Shown: positions 8,806 to 16,198 of the stretch, one piece after another
Layout of the letters: every line of letters starts with the position of its first letter
Position numbering within the stretch: the first letter of the stretch is position 1
Assembly: GCA_022821725.1 (NCBI GenBank)
Contig: JAJEDB010000061.1
Location: 62,001-126,000, forward strand
Length of the DNA stretch: 64,000 nucleotides
Reading direction: 5' to 3'
From: Candidatus Poribacteria bacterium
Lineage (GTDB): Bacteria; Poribacteria; WGA-4E; WGA-3G
Position numbers and translations under genes: made by a program
The notes under the pieces: generated by a model
Database searches by the model: none
Told to the model about the DNA's origin: nothing
What the model saw: only the letters and a program-made list of their open reading frames with translations

Positions 8806-8834
8806 TTGCAGATTTCATCAGAATCCGCTATAGT
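8806..8834 (+). promoter_or_regulatory. Sigma-70-like promoter for the S58 peptidase gene
   Basis: TTGCAG (8806-8811) and TATAGT (8829-8834) have an exact 17-bp spacer, and the gene's ATG follows 32 bp downstream. Confidence 0.65.
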
Positions 8835-8866
8835 AACCTTCGGAAACCCGGAACAGTGTGTAGACT

Positions 8867-9778
8867 ATGGAAGCAATAAATCGAACACTTACAGCAATAG
8901 ACGGAATCACAGTAGGGCATGCGACCAATTTAACGGCTCGAACAGGGTGCACGGTTATCCTCTGTCCAGCAGGCGCGACCGCCGGCGTTGATGTACGTGG
9001 TGCTGCACCCGGCACACGGGAGACAGAGGCACTCCGTCCAGGACGTTTGGTCCAAAAAGCACACGCTGTCTTGCTAACAGGTGGAAGTGCCTTCGGGTTA
9101 GATGCTGCGAGCGGTGTCGTTCAATATCTTGAGGAACGAAACATCGGTTTTCCGGCGGGTTCTGTGCGGGTACCGATCGTTCCGGCGGCGGTTATCTTTG
9201 ATCTGGGGGTTGGTGAGGCGAATGTTCGTCCTGACAAAGAGATGGGATATCAGGCGTGCCTCAACGCTACGGATGAACCTGTGGTGATGGGTGTGATCGG
9301 TGCCGGCACGGGTGCTACAGTCGGTAAAGCACCCGGCGTTACGTCTTCTCCAGGGGGTGTCGGTTCGGCGTGTGTGCGTCTCGACTCCGGCTTGATCGTT
9401 GCGGCAATTGTGGTTGTAAATGCGCTTGGGAACGTTGTACATCCGAGGACAGGTGAGATTCTCGCGGGTGGAAAAGAGAACGACAATTTCGTAGACATCA
9501 CGGAACGACTTCTGGACGCAGATTTGGTTCACGGAACCAATACGACAATCGGGGTTGTGGCTACAAATGCGACACTTTCCCCCGCAGAGGTGCACCGGGT
9601 CGCAGAGATGGCTCACGATGGGATGGCACGTGCGATTCGTCCGGCGCATACGATGTTCGATGGAGATACGCTTTTTGCGCTTGCCACGGGATCGCATACC
9701 GGGAGCGCTGTAAATACTGTCGGTATCCTCGCAGCGGAAGTTGTTGCAGAGGCGATTGTTAACGCCGTGACCACTTGA
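8867..9778 (+). CDS. P1/S58-family N-terminal-nucleophile peptidase (DmpA-like)
   Basis: A 303-residue member of the DmpA/BapA aminopeptidase family, whose precursor cleaves itself in two. Family landmarks are the N-terminal IDGITVGHAT, TGGSAFGLDAASGVVQYLEE, GAGTGATVGK, and the processing region HGTNTTIGVVATNA, in which T226 after N225 is the probable new N-terminal nucleophile. FDGDTLFALATG is the downstream conserved block. There is no signal peptide, so it acts in the cytosol, probably on short peptides or amides with blocked or beta/D residues. It is a single gene with its own promoter. Confidence 0.87.
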   Translation: MEAINRTLTAIDGITVGHATNLTARTGCTVILCPAGATAGVDVRGAAPGTRETEALRPGRLVQKAHAVLLTGGSAFGLDAASGVVQYLEERNIGFPAGSVRVPIVPAAVIFDLGVGEANVRPDKEMGYQACLNATDEPVVMGVIGAGTGATVGKAPGVTSSPGGVGSACVRLDSGLIVAAIVVVNALGNVVHPRTGEILAGGKENDNFVDITERLLDADLVHGTNTTIGVVATNATLSPAEVHRVAEMAHDGMARAIRPAHTMFDGDTLFALATGSHTGSAVNTVGILAAEVVAEAIVNAVTT

Positions 9779-9802
9779 ATATAAGGTGACTTTAAAAAAC
9801 CA

Positions 9803-9936
9803 AGCCTGCAACAATACGCAGAAATACGCAGAAATACCCTATCAAAAACCCCAAGCAAAAACACGCAGGCGACTCGAACACAAAAGACGGTAAGAGACAA
9901 GGAACCGATACTTATCCGCAAGGAATAATTAAAAAA
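9803..9936 (+). repeat. Composite dispersed repeat, copy 1
   Basis: CCTGCAACAATACGCAGAAATAC...AAAAACACGCAGGCG (9805-9871) is bounded by CCTGC/GCAGG and has a second copy at 49585-49630. It runs into GACTCGAACACA...CTTATCCGCAAGGAATAATTAAAAAA (9871-9936). That second part reappears on the other strand at 54058-54122 and provides the leader found before several genes. Here it is not followed by a gene, since it faces the 3' end of the hydrolase gene. Confidence 0.75.
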
Positions 9937-11305
9937 TCGGGTGCCCTTGCATTGCTACTGGGATGTCGATATCAAACTCGTTGAGAACCGTTGGCGCAAT
10001 GTCGTATAAACTCTTGGAGGAGACAGTCCCCTGTGCTTGTTCTCCATTTTTTATAATGAACATGCCCATCTCGGCGTGGTTGCAATCGTCAGGACCCGTG
10101 TCGTTCTCGTAGGTATAGATGCTGTTGTATCCCACACTGCCGACCGAACGCCAGAAAAGATTACCGAAGTAGACGATGAGATCCGGCGGAATGTTTCGGC
10201 ATTCCCGGTAAACCGCTTCAGGTTTGAAAACGCGTGTGCCGATGCTAACTCCCGCCTCGTCTACAATGGCTTCGAGGCGCGCCTTCAATTCATCGCGGAC
10301 GTTTTCATAGTCTCCTGCGCTAACAGTTCCGTGCGGTTCCCTACCTTCAACGTTTATGAAAATCCGCCCGTAATATCCACCTTCACCCCACACCTCTGTT
10401 TTTTCCCAATCCACTAAATCCGATGTCCATCGCGTAATTCCTTGCGGTTCCCTTTTAAGCGTCAAATAACCGTGTTGTCGGAGCCATTCATTGACGCAGA
10501 TACCCCCGTCCATCCGTTTGGCACCGTGATCAGAGACAATCATGACCGTGGTATCTTCGTCTACGCACGCTAACGTCCTCCCGAGTTCGGCATCGAGGGC
10601 GCGATAATAGTTCCGCATTGTCTCCGAGAAAGGCGAGTTCGGTTCATACTTCGGATGCGTTTTATCCCAAAACCGCCAGAAAGCGTGATGGAGCCGATCC
10701 GACCCCATTTCAACCATCGTAAAGAGGTCCCAATCCTTTGTTTCAAGCAGATAGCGTGCGAGTTTGAAACGTTCGGCGGTCATTTTGAGGAGTTGTTGTG
10801 CCAGTTCGGCGCGCCGATCTGTCCGGAAATTCGGTATATCAATCATGTAATCGCTGGCCACTTGTGTGATTTCCCGCGACAGTCGCCGTGGGAAGGTCCA
10901 TTGCGAGTTGAGATTGGGGGTGAGGAAGCTCGTGACCATCCATCCCGGAAAGGGTTTCGCAGGATAGGTGAGCGGCACTCCCAGGACCACAGATTTCTTT
11001 CCCGCTTGCCCTAACAGATCCCAGAGCGTTGGCACTTTGATGGCGTGTGCGTTGGCGATGGTCATTGCATCGTAGGAATAGTCCTTACGGTTGCGGAAGC
11101 CGTAGATGCCGAGTTCCCCCGGATCCCGACTGGTCATCATGCACATCCACGCTGGCACAGTGATAGGCGGGATCGTGCTTTCCAATTCGCCGTAGATGCC
11201 TTCTTCCATCAAACGACGCGTATTGGGCATGTCAGCTTTAAAAGCGTCAAAGACAAGCTCAGGCGCGGCACAATCCCAACCGATAATAAGGACGCGTTTT
11301 CTCAT
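9929..11305 (-). CDS. Alkaline-phosphatase-superfamily phosphodiesterase/pyrophosphatase
   Basis: A 458-residue type I phosphodiesterase/nucleotide pyrophosphatase-like enzyme. IIGWDCAAPELV supplies the first metal-binding aspartate, STIPPITVPAWMCMMTSRDPGELGIYGF carries the nucleophile region (probably a threonine in PPITVPAW), and VMIVSDHGAKRMDGG supplies the D-H metal pair. No signal peptide is seen. The ATG follows the STT3-type gene by only 17 bp, so the two are probably cotranscribed. It might trim or release a lipid-linked or phosphorylated glycan (inference). Substrate unknown. Confidence 0.83.
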   Translation of the reverse strand: MRKRVLIIGWDCAAPELVFDAFKADMPNTRRLMEEGIYGELESTIPPITVPAWMCMMTSRDPGELGIYGFRNRKDYSYDAMTIANAHAIKVPTLWDLLGQAGKKSVVLGVPLTYPAKPFPGWMVTSFLTPNLNSQWTFPRRLSREITQVASDYMIDIPNFRTDRRAELAQQLLKMTAERFKLARYLLETKDWDLFTMVEMGSDRLHHAFWRFWDKTHPKYEPNSPFSETMRNYYRALDAELGRTLACVDEDTTVMIVSDHGAKRMDGGICVNEWLRQHGYLTLKREPQGITRWTSDLVDWEKTEVWGEGGYYGRIFINVEGREPHGTVSAGDYENVRDELKARLEAIVDEAGVSIGTRVFKPEAVYRECRNIPPDLIVYFGNLFWRSVGSVGYNSIYTYENDTGPDDCNHAEMGMFIIKNGEQAQGTVSSKSLYDIAPTVLNEFDIDIPVAMQGHPIF

Positions 11306-11322
11306 TTTAATACCTTTACCAA

Positions 11323-13329
11323 TTATCTGTGTTTTTCTTCCTCCGTTTGTGTTGCGAGATATTTTGAATCTGGTTTTATGTCAAGTGGATAGCGAATCTC
11401 CCATATCTTGACGCGCGCGTTAGAGAACTCTTGATTGGGGTAAATAGGAACGAATGCCTTACTCTGTTGCTGACTTAATAACGAGTTACTTTCAAACTGA
11501 TCACCAGTTAACATCAAATGTGTTGCACCATGCGTTTTTAAGAACTCTAAACATAGACGTTCCGATTTTACACGCTCCACATATTGCTCATAAAGGTATA
11601 TCCAATTAGGAATATAATGATCAGGATCTGTAATTGTTTTCACACCGCCGAAAACATTCAACTGTGTACCGTAATTCCATTTCGCTGCGATAACGGCGGT
11701 CTGTGGGAGTTCTGTGTCTATCCAATGGAATGCTGTCATTATCTGGTTGTTACCGGGAGTCGGTCGACGCATCTGGCTTGCGGCAGAAATTGTACGTTTT
11801 GCATAGGCACCTAAAGGGGGAAAAAACATGAAACTCAAGATAATCACACAACATGTTATTGGTTTTATTAGGCAGGTAATAGTGTTATGTTTCCCTTCCG
11901 CTACAGGCGGGAATAGATAGTTCGTTATAAGTTCTATAAACGTTGCCGTAAAGAAAGCAAGAGGAACACCGATAAAGAAGTCATAGCGTTTTCCACCTCT
12001 CGAGAGTCCAACCCACAAGAGAAACCATGTCAGCATTGCAAGCGTCACTAATTCGTTTCTTTCCATCTCCCTACGTAAATAGGCAAGGCTTCCGAGACTT
12101 AAAAACACCAATCCTAATGAAATTAAAAAGAGGATATTGCACGTGCTAGCACTTGTCCATCCGCTGATCATATCTCTAAAGAAAGTTGTTCCAACAAAGA
12201 GAAAAATCGAACTAGCAAGCGGGAAACTTTTCCATTTCCAGAAATGAAAACTGGCGAGAATCGCGCCAAGACTACCAAATAGAAAAATCGTGCCGTAACG
12301 GTTTATCCAATATCCACTTCGCGGATTTCTGAGTTCCCCAATGCTTTTCATGAGTTTGCTCTCACGAAACGCGAAAGCAGTTGTCTCAAAGGTGTCAAAT
12401 TGAAGCAAAAAGAAACTGATGCCCCAGATCATGACAATGAGCGTTAATCCCCAAGCAAGTTGTTGGATATATGGACGTAGCGGTTGGTAAAAAAGAAGCA
12501 ATAGGAACCTCATCCCGCGTAGGGAAAATATGACAACCGGCGGTACAAGCATCAGGACAGCAACATGCGTAGAAAAGCCCGAGCCACTACGGTAAGCGGG
12601 ACTAATCAGGAACAACCACGGTATGAACATGGACATCCAAAGGAGATACTCCAGTAAATTCTCCTCTGTCTCTGTAGTACAGAATTTCCAAAGTTCAACG
12701 GCGTGTATGATTAAAAGGAAAGAACCGAACCCTTCCCAAGAAAGTCCTCCTAGGAACACAGTCACGCCAGACATCACGGTTGCGAGATATCGGTGCCATC
12801 CCGTTATAACCTGTTCTTTCCATAAGTAACTGGTGACGGCAATCGTCCCCACCATCCAACACCATGCGTCTCGGTCGCCAAAACCGGCAGCACTTCGCTC
12901 AATGCTGCCAGGTAGGGTTGCCAAAAGAAGACTAACAACGGTGGCAAAGAGAAGGCCGTAAGAACGAGTGAAAAATAAGAAAATGACACTAAGACCCACA
13001 GAAAAACAAAGAGGTGGGAGATAGAGTTGTATCTGATATAAAGACCACCATGGAAACGCCTTATAGAGATATGCTATCGCGTAGGCATAAAGAGAGAGCA
13101 ACTGACTATTATCTCTACCAAGAGGTAACCATCGGTGCATATCACGTTCAGGAAGATGTCCATGTTCGGTAATAATGTCCGCCTGCCAATAGTAGAGATA
13201 AGCATCATGTTCGGTAAATTGCCTTGGTGGAAGGTGTTCTGTGCCCTGAATACGGATCCAGAAAGCCAATAGTATAATACCAATGAATAATACACCGGCA
13301 CAAACGTGACGGAAAAGCCTATTTTTCAT
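11323..13329 (-). CDS. STT3/AglB/PglB-type oligosaccharyltransferase
   Basis: A 668-residue protein with about 11-13 transmembrane segments and a short C-terminal soluble domain. It has the STT3 landmarks: an acidic motif in the first external loop (EHDAYLYYW, D42), a second acidic motif GFGDRDAW (D152/D154), a TIXE/SVSE-like SIGE at 329-332, an arginine-bearing SRGGKRYDFF loop, and KWNYG at 550-554 where the family has WWDYG, followed by GGVKTITDPDHYIP. This enzyme class moves a lipid-linked glycan to Asn in N-X-S/T. KWNYG differs from consensus in two positions. It lies between small exported-protein genes and a phosphodiesterase gene. Confidence 0.85.
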   Translation of the reverse strand: MKNRLFRHVCAGVLFIGIILLAFWIRIQGTEHLPPRQFTEHDAYLYYWQADIITEHGHLPERDMHRWLPLGRDNSQLLSLYAYAIAYLYKAFPWWSLYQIQLYLPPLCFSVGLSVIFLFFTRSYGLLFATVVSLLLATLPGSIERSAAGFGDRDAWCWMVGTIAVTSYLWKEQVITGWHRYLATVMSGVTVFLGGLSWEGFGSFLLIIHAVELWKFCTTETEENLLEYLLWMSMFIPWLFLISPAYRSGSGFSTHVAVLMLVPPVVIFSLRGMRFLLLLFYQPLRPYIQQLAWGLTLIVMIWGISFFLLQFDTFETTAFAFRESKLMKSIGELRNPRSGYWINRYGTIFLFGSLGAILASFHFWKWKSFPLASSIFLFVGTTFFRDMISGWTSASTCNILFLISLGLVFLSLGSLAYLRREMERNELVTLAMLTWFLLWVGLSRGGKRYDFFIGVPLAFFTATFIELITNYLFPPVAEGKHNTITCLIKPITCCVIILSFMFFPPLGAYAKRTISAASQMRRPTPGNNQIMTAFHWIDTELPQTAVIAAKWNYGTQLNVFGGVKTITDPDHYIPNWIYLYEQYVERVKSERLCLEFLKTHGATHLMLTGDQFESNSLLSQQQSKAFVPIYPNQEFSNARVKIWEIRYPLDIKPDSKYLATQTEEEKHR

Positions 13330-13476
13330 TTCCTATGCTGGATGACGCTTTCACCTACGATTTCATCATCAAAATCGCCAGGAAGTCAGTACCTATCAGA
13401 ATTTTCATCTATAGATCGCCTGGATCTCGCAAAGCTATGGAAGCCTTGCTATGACTGGATCTGTAGCCAAAATGTA

Positions 13477-13492
13477 AACACTACCTAGTGTT
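13477..13492. repeat. Perfect 7-bp inverted repeat at a stop codon
   Basis: AACACTA-cc-TAGTGTT overlaps the TAG stop of the 88-residue gene. It may be a processing or pausing hairpin ahead of the STT3-type gene. The rest of the 151-bp spacer holds nothing recognised. Confidence 0.5.
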
Positions 13493-13747
13493 ATTCTCAC
13501 GCTGCCTGCGCTCGCGTGTTCTCTGAACAAATTCCCGCAAACGTTCCCTGCGCTCCGTACAACAGTTGCAGAGCTTCTTTTTAACAGGCGGTGTGTCCTT
13601 CGTCTGTATGGATGTTTCTGTTTCCACCTGTATATTCCGCACCTCTTTCTGCACAGTGGGTGTATGGATCGCATAACTGATAAAATCAACGAGGAGCACA
13701 GCAACCGCAAAGACAGCGACACCGTATAGAAGGTAGATCTTTTTCAT
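13481..13747 (-). CDS. Small single-pass protein with a CNCC motif
   Basis: An 88-residue protein of unknown function. One hydrophobic helix (about residues 5-27) is followed by a polar linker and a basic tail containing KKLCNCCTERRERLREF. It ends ENNTR, which contains the sequon N-N-T. Its ATG overlaps the TGA of the upstream 339-residue gene (ATGA), so translation is coupled. With the tail outside the membrane, the cysteine triplet could bind metal or form disulfides, which is speculation. Confidence 0.65.
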   Translation of the reverse strand: MKKIYLLYGVAVFAVAVLLVDFISYAIHTPTVQKEVRNIQVETETSIQTKDTPPVKKKLCNCCTERRERLREFVQRTRERRQRENNTR

Positions 13748-14763
13748 TTCTCCTTTTCTCCTCCTTGAATAGAACGTTCAATGTACGTCGCGTACTCTGG
13801 ATCCGATTCTTTCAGCCGGCGAAGGCCCTCCTCGGGTCCATAGCGACTCAACGTTCGCATCCCAGCCTGAAAGCGTTTGGGTGAAAAACCTTCAGGAAAA
13901 CTCTCTTCAAATTCAACTAAGTTCTTTTCCAGATCAACTGCAGCGGGCAGCTCCGAGGTATCCGAGAGTAGCGAATCAAGCAGCTTTTGGATTTCTGTAT
14001 CATTGTATATATCACTTTCGGTAAGAATGGCACCCGCCTCAAGAACATTCGGCTCAGTGCTCGGTTCTCGCGGGGCCACGGATGATTCTACGGTTGGAAA
14101 ATCGACTAATAACTCCTCCTCAGTACTTGGAGATTGCGTGCCGGGTGCAGTATCTGCTGTCTGTGAAACAGGGAGTGTTGCAGTGGGTTGGTGATAATTT
14201 TTCAGAATGCCAAATGCCCATTTACCGAAAGCCGCATCGTCTGTTTCAAAATATAAACTTCCCCATGCATTGTATTGTTCTTCGGCGACAAATTCCATTG
14301 CTACTTGCAAATGGTCCTCTGCCTCGTTTTCCTTAAGGCGTTTAATTAATGCTTGGCGAACCCGTGGCTCGGCTGATTCAGGAGTTTCATCCGGAAAGTG
14401 TTCCCGAAATTTTTTCTCAAATACCTTAGAGAAGGCACTTTTGTCAACCTCTAACCCTTGTGACGCAAAGAAATCAAGTGTAGCATACAGGCTTGTCGGT
14501 CGAGTTTCTAAAAACGCTTCATACTCCGGAGTATCCATGATAGCTAACTTTTTCCGCCGATAATCGGAAATAGGTTGTCCTTCTATATGATGCTCGCGGG
14601 CCATCTGTCTGAGACGTTCTGCTTTACTGGAGACTTCGGATCGCGATTGATCCTCAACAGCAACAGGAATCGGGACAGTATTTTCTTCGCGGTGGGTTCT
14701 CCAAGAAATATACCCCGCTATTATTGTGAAAAGTATCCCGAGAATAACGAAATGTTTCCACAT
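13744..14763 (-). CDS. Membrane-anchored hypothetical protein (339 aa)
   Basis: No family is recognised. Residues 5-22 form an N-terminal transmembrane anchor, and the rest is acidic and helical with a low-complexity Ser/Thr/Pro stretch (about residues 195-235) that looks like a periplasmic linker. A region near residues 125-175 (KRLKENEAEDHLQVAMEF) is helix-rich, and the C-terminus (SPKRFQAGMRTLSRYGPEEGLRRLKE) is repeat-like. Start supported by AGGAGG seven bases before the ATG. It is the third gene of the unit that ends with the STT3-type gene. Confidence 0.6.
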   Translation of the reverse strand: MWKHFVILGILFTIIAGYISWRTHREENTVPIPVAVEDQSRSEVSSKAERLRQMAREHHIEGQPISDYRRKKLAIMDTPEYEAFLETRPTSLYATLDFFASQGLEVDKSAFSKVFEKKFREHFPDETPESAEPRVRQALIKRLKENEAEDHLQVAMEFVAEEQYNAWGSLYFETDDAAFGKWAFGILKNYHQPTATLPVSQTADTAPGTQSPSTEEELLVDFPTVESSVAPREPSTEPNVLEAGAILTESDIYNDTEIQKLLDSLLSDTSELPAAVDLEKNLVEFEESFPEGFSPKRFQAGMRTLSRYGPEEGLRRLKESDPEYATYIERSIQGGEKEK

Positions 14764-14781
14764 CAGATGCCTCCTATCATT

Positions 14782-15636
14782 TTATTTTGCATAATTTGAT
14801 AAACGTTTCAAAATAAACGCTTGTTCAACCCATTTTAAAAATAAATCTGTATCTGGGAAATTCGTAACGACCTCTCCGACGAGGATAGGCCTTTCAATGG
14901 CGAGCCATAAGAGACCATTTGATTGCCCCTCTGATTCAAATCGCGCCTGTATCCAATCTGTGTCTGCCTTTTCGGTTTCTATCACAAATTTACCATAATG
15001 CTGTAAGAACTTACGCTTTTCTGCGGAAGCTCCCCGCGCAAACCGGGTCCTAAACCACGGTTTTATGTGTTGTTGATTAAGACTAAACGACCAAATACTA
15101 TCAGGGTCAATAGTTTCGAGTCTCCGCTTTATGTGATTTGTCAAAAAACTGGATGATCTTAACTCTATGGCAGCAGTCCGGTATTTCGGATTATCTGTCT
15201 GCCAAGCACACATGAGCATCATATTCGCACGTCGACGAATTAGAGTCAACTGATGGATACCTAAAAAAGCCTTCTCAGTCGGTTTACCAAAGTGTTCATT
15301 CAAAAAATCTCTATATTTATCAGCAGACGGGGGCATAACATTAATAAACTCCTCAAGTGTCCCAAACAGCCTATCTGTCGGATACACCTGCCTGATAAAA
15401 TCTAAATAGACTTCAGAACTTATTACTTCCTTAAGGGTTTTGAAGTTCTCATCTAAAATTGGATCTGAAAACATACCTCGTAGTTTCACAAATACTTCTG
15501 CACACTGCAACTTATACGATAATTCTTCGACGTGTTCCTCTATACGGGTTATCTCCTGTTCCCCATAAGAAAGGACCGTATATCTGAATAGACAGAGGAG
15601 AATAGCGAATATACAAAGTGTTAAGCGGAGAACCAT
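14782..15636 (-). CDS. Membrane-anchored hypothetical protein (284 aa)
   Basis: Unknown family. The chosen ATG at 15636 begins MVLRLTLCIFAILLCLFRY, a single signal/anchor helix. An upstream TTG at 15711 would read through a hairpin and is less likely. The remainder is a helical, probably extracytoplasmic domain rich in aromatic and charged residues (EEHVEELSYKLQCAE...LTLIRRRANMMLMCAWQTDNPKYRTAAIEL). It lies between the Cys-rich small protein and the 339-residue gene, on the same strand with short gaps, so it likely belongs to the same transcript. Confidence 0.6.
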   Translation of the reverse strand: MVLRLTLCIFAILLCLFRYTVLSYGEQEITRIEEHVEELSYKLQCAEVFVKLRGMFSDPILDENFKTLKEVISSEVYLDFIRQVYPTDRLFGTLEEFINVMPPSADKYRDFLNEHFGKPTEKAFLGIHQLTLIRRRANMMLMCAWQTDNPKYRTAAIELRSSSFLTNHIKRRLETIDPDSIWSFSLNQQHIKPWFRTRFARGASAEKRKFLQHYGKFVIETEKADTDWIQARFESEGQSNGLLWLAIERPILVGEVVTNFPDTDLFLKWVEQAFILKRLSNYAK

Positions 15637-15667
15637 TGCTATGTTTTTTCCTATTTTTAAATGTGTA

Positions 15668-15691
15668 GGGTTGTGAAATAAATCACAACCC
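15668..15691. repeat. Perfect 9-bp hairpin between two genes of the STT3 unit
   Basis: GGGTTGTGA-aataaa-TCACAACCC lies between the 96- and 284-residue genes. No T tract follows on the transcribed strand, so it may set mRNA stability or relative expression rather than terminate. Confidence 0.65.
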
Positions 15692-15704
15692 TTATAAAAT
15701 TGGA

Positions 15705-15995
15705 TTAGCAATCACTTGGTACATCATCACAAACATCGTCAGCGTGGTCGTTTGCGTCTTCACACGCGGCTGAGTCATCACCATGCTCCCCACAAATTAA
15801 AGAAGCGCGACCACGCGCAACGGAACATGCTAAAATTGCCGCAGCGCACTCTGAAGAATTACTACCAGAAGCATAAGCTTCATTTAAGTCTTGGTCATTC
15901 TGGTATGTAACGTATAGACTCATGACAGCAAATAGGGCAAATAGACAAACTGCTCCAATGATTCGTTTTGCGTGCTTACGATTAAGTCGAATCAT
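15705..15995 (-). CDS. Small exported cysteine-rich protein
   Basis: A 96-residue protein of unknown function and the first gene behind the promoter at 16133-16161. A basic N-terminus and hydrophobic helix (about residues 11-29) form a signal or anchor. The mature part carries six cysteines (in SECAAA, LACS, LICG, AACE, DVCD, and the terminal DC) and a sequon N-S-S (residues 46-48). Its high relative position in a unit that also encodes an oligosaccharyltransferase makes it a candidate glycoprotein substrate, which is an inference only. Confidence 0.65.
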   Translation of the reverse strand: MIRLNRKHAKRIIGAVCLFALFAVMSLYVTYQNDQDLNEAYASGSNSSECAAAILACSVARGRASLICGEHGDDSAACEDANDHADDVCDDVPSDC

Positions 15996-16132
15996 AAGTA
16001 ATAATTTCTCCTTATTTGTATCACCCCTAACGGGATGGAAAATCTACCATTTTTGAGAGTTTTGACCAAATAGTGATGTGGAAATTGGCAGGAACCCTCT
16101 TAACCACTCGAAAACCCGCATCAATTACAAAA

Positions 16133-16161
16133 ATGATAACAAATTTAGAAAAAATAGTCAA
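16133..16161 (-). promoter_or_regulatory. Sigma-70-like promoter of the STT3 unit
   Basis: Read on the minus strand, TTGACT (16161-16156) and TATCAT (16138-16133) have a 17-bp spacer within an AT-rich stretch. The first gene starts about 138 bp downstream, leaving a long untranslated leader with no recognised element. Confidence 0.75.
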
Positions 16162-16198
16162 GAAATTAGAAAAATTGAAAAATTTAGGATAGGTAAAA

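Noticed and set aside
9098..9814. 238-codon ORF on the minus strand
   Set aside because: Lies opposite the S58 peptidase gene, has Cys/His/Arg-rich shadow composition and no ribosome site; the plus-strand gene has clear family motifs.
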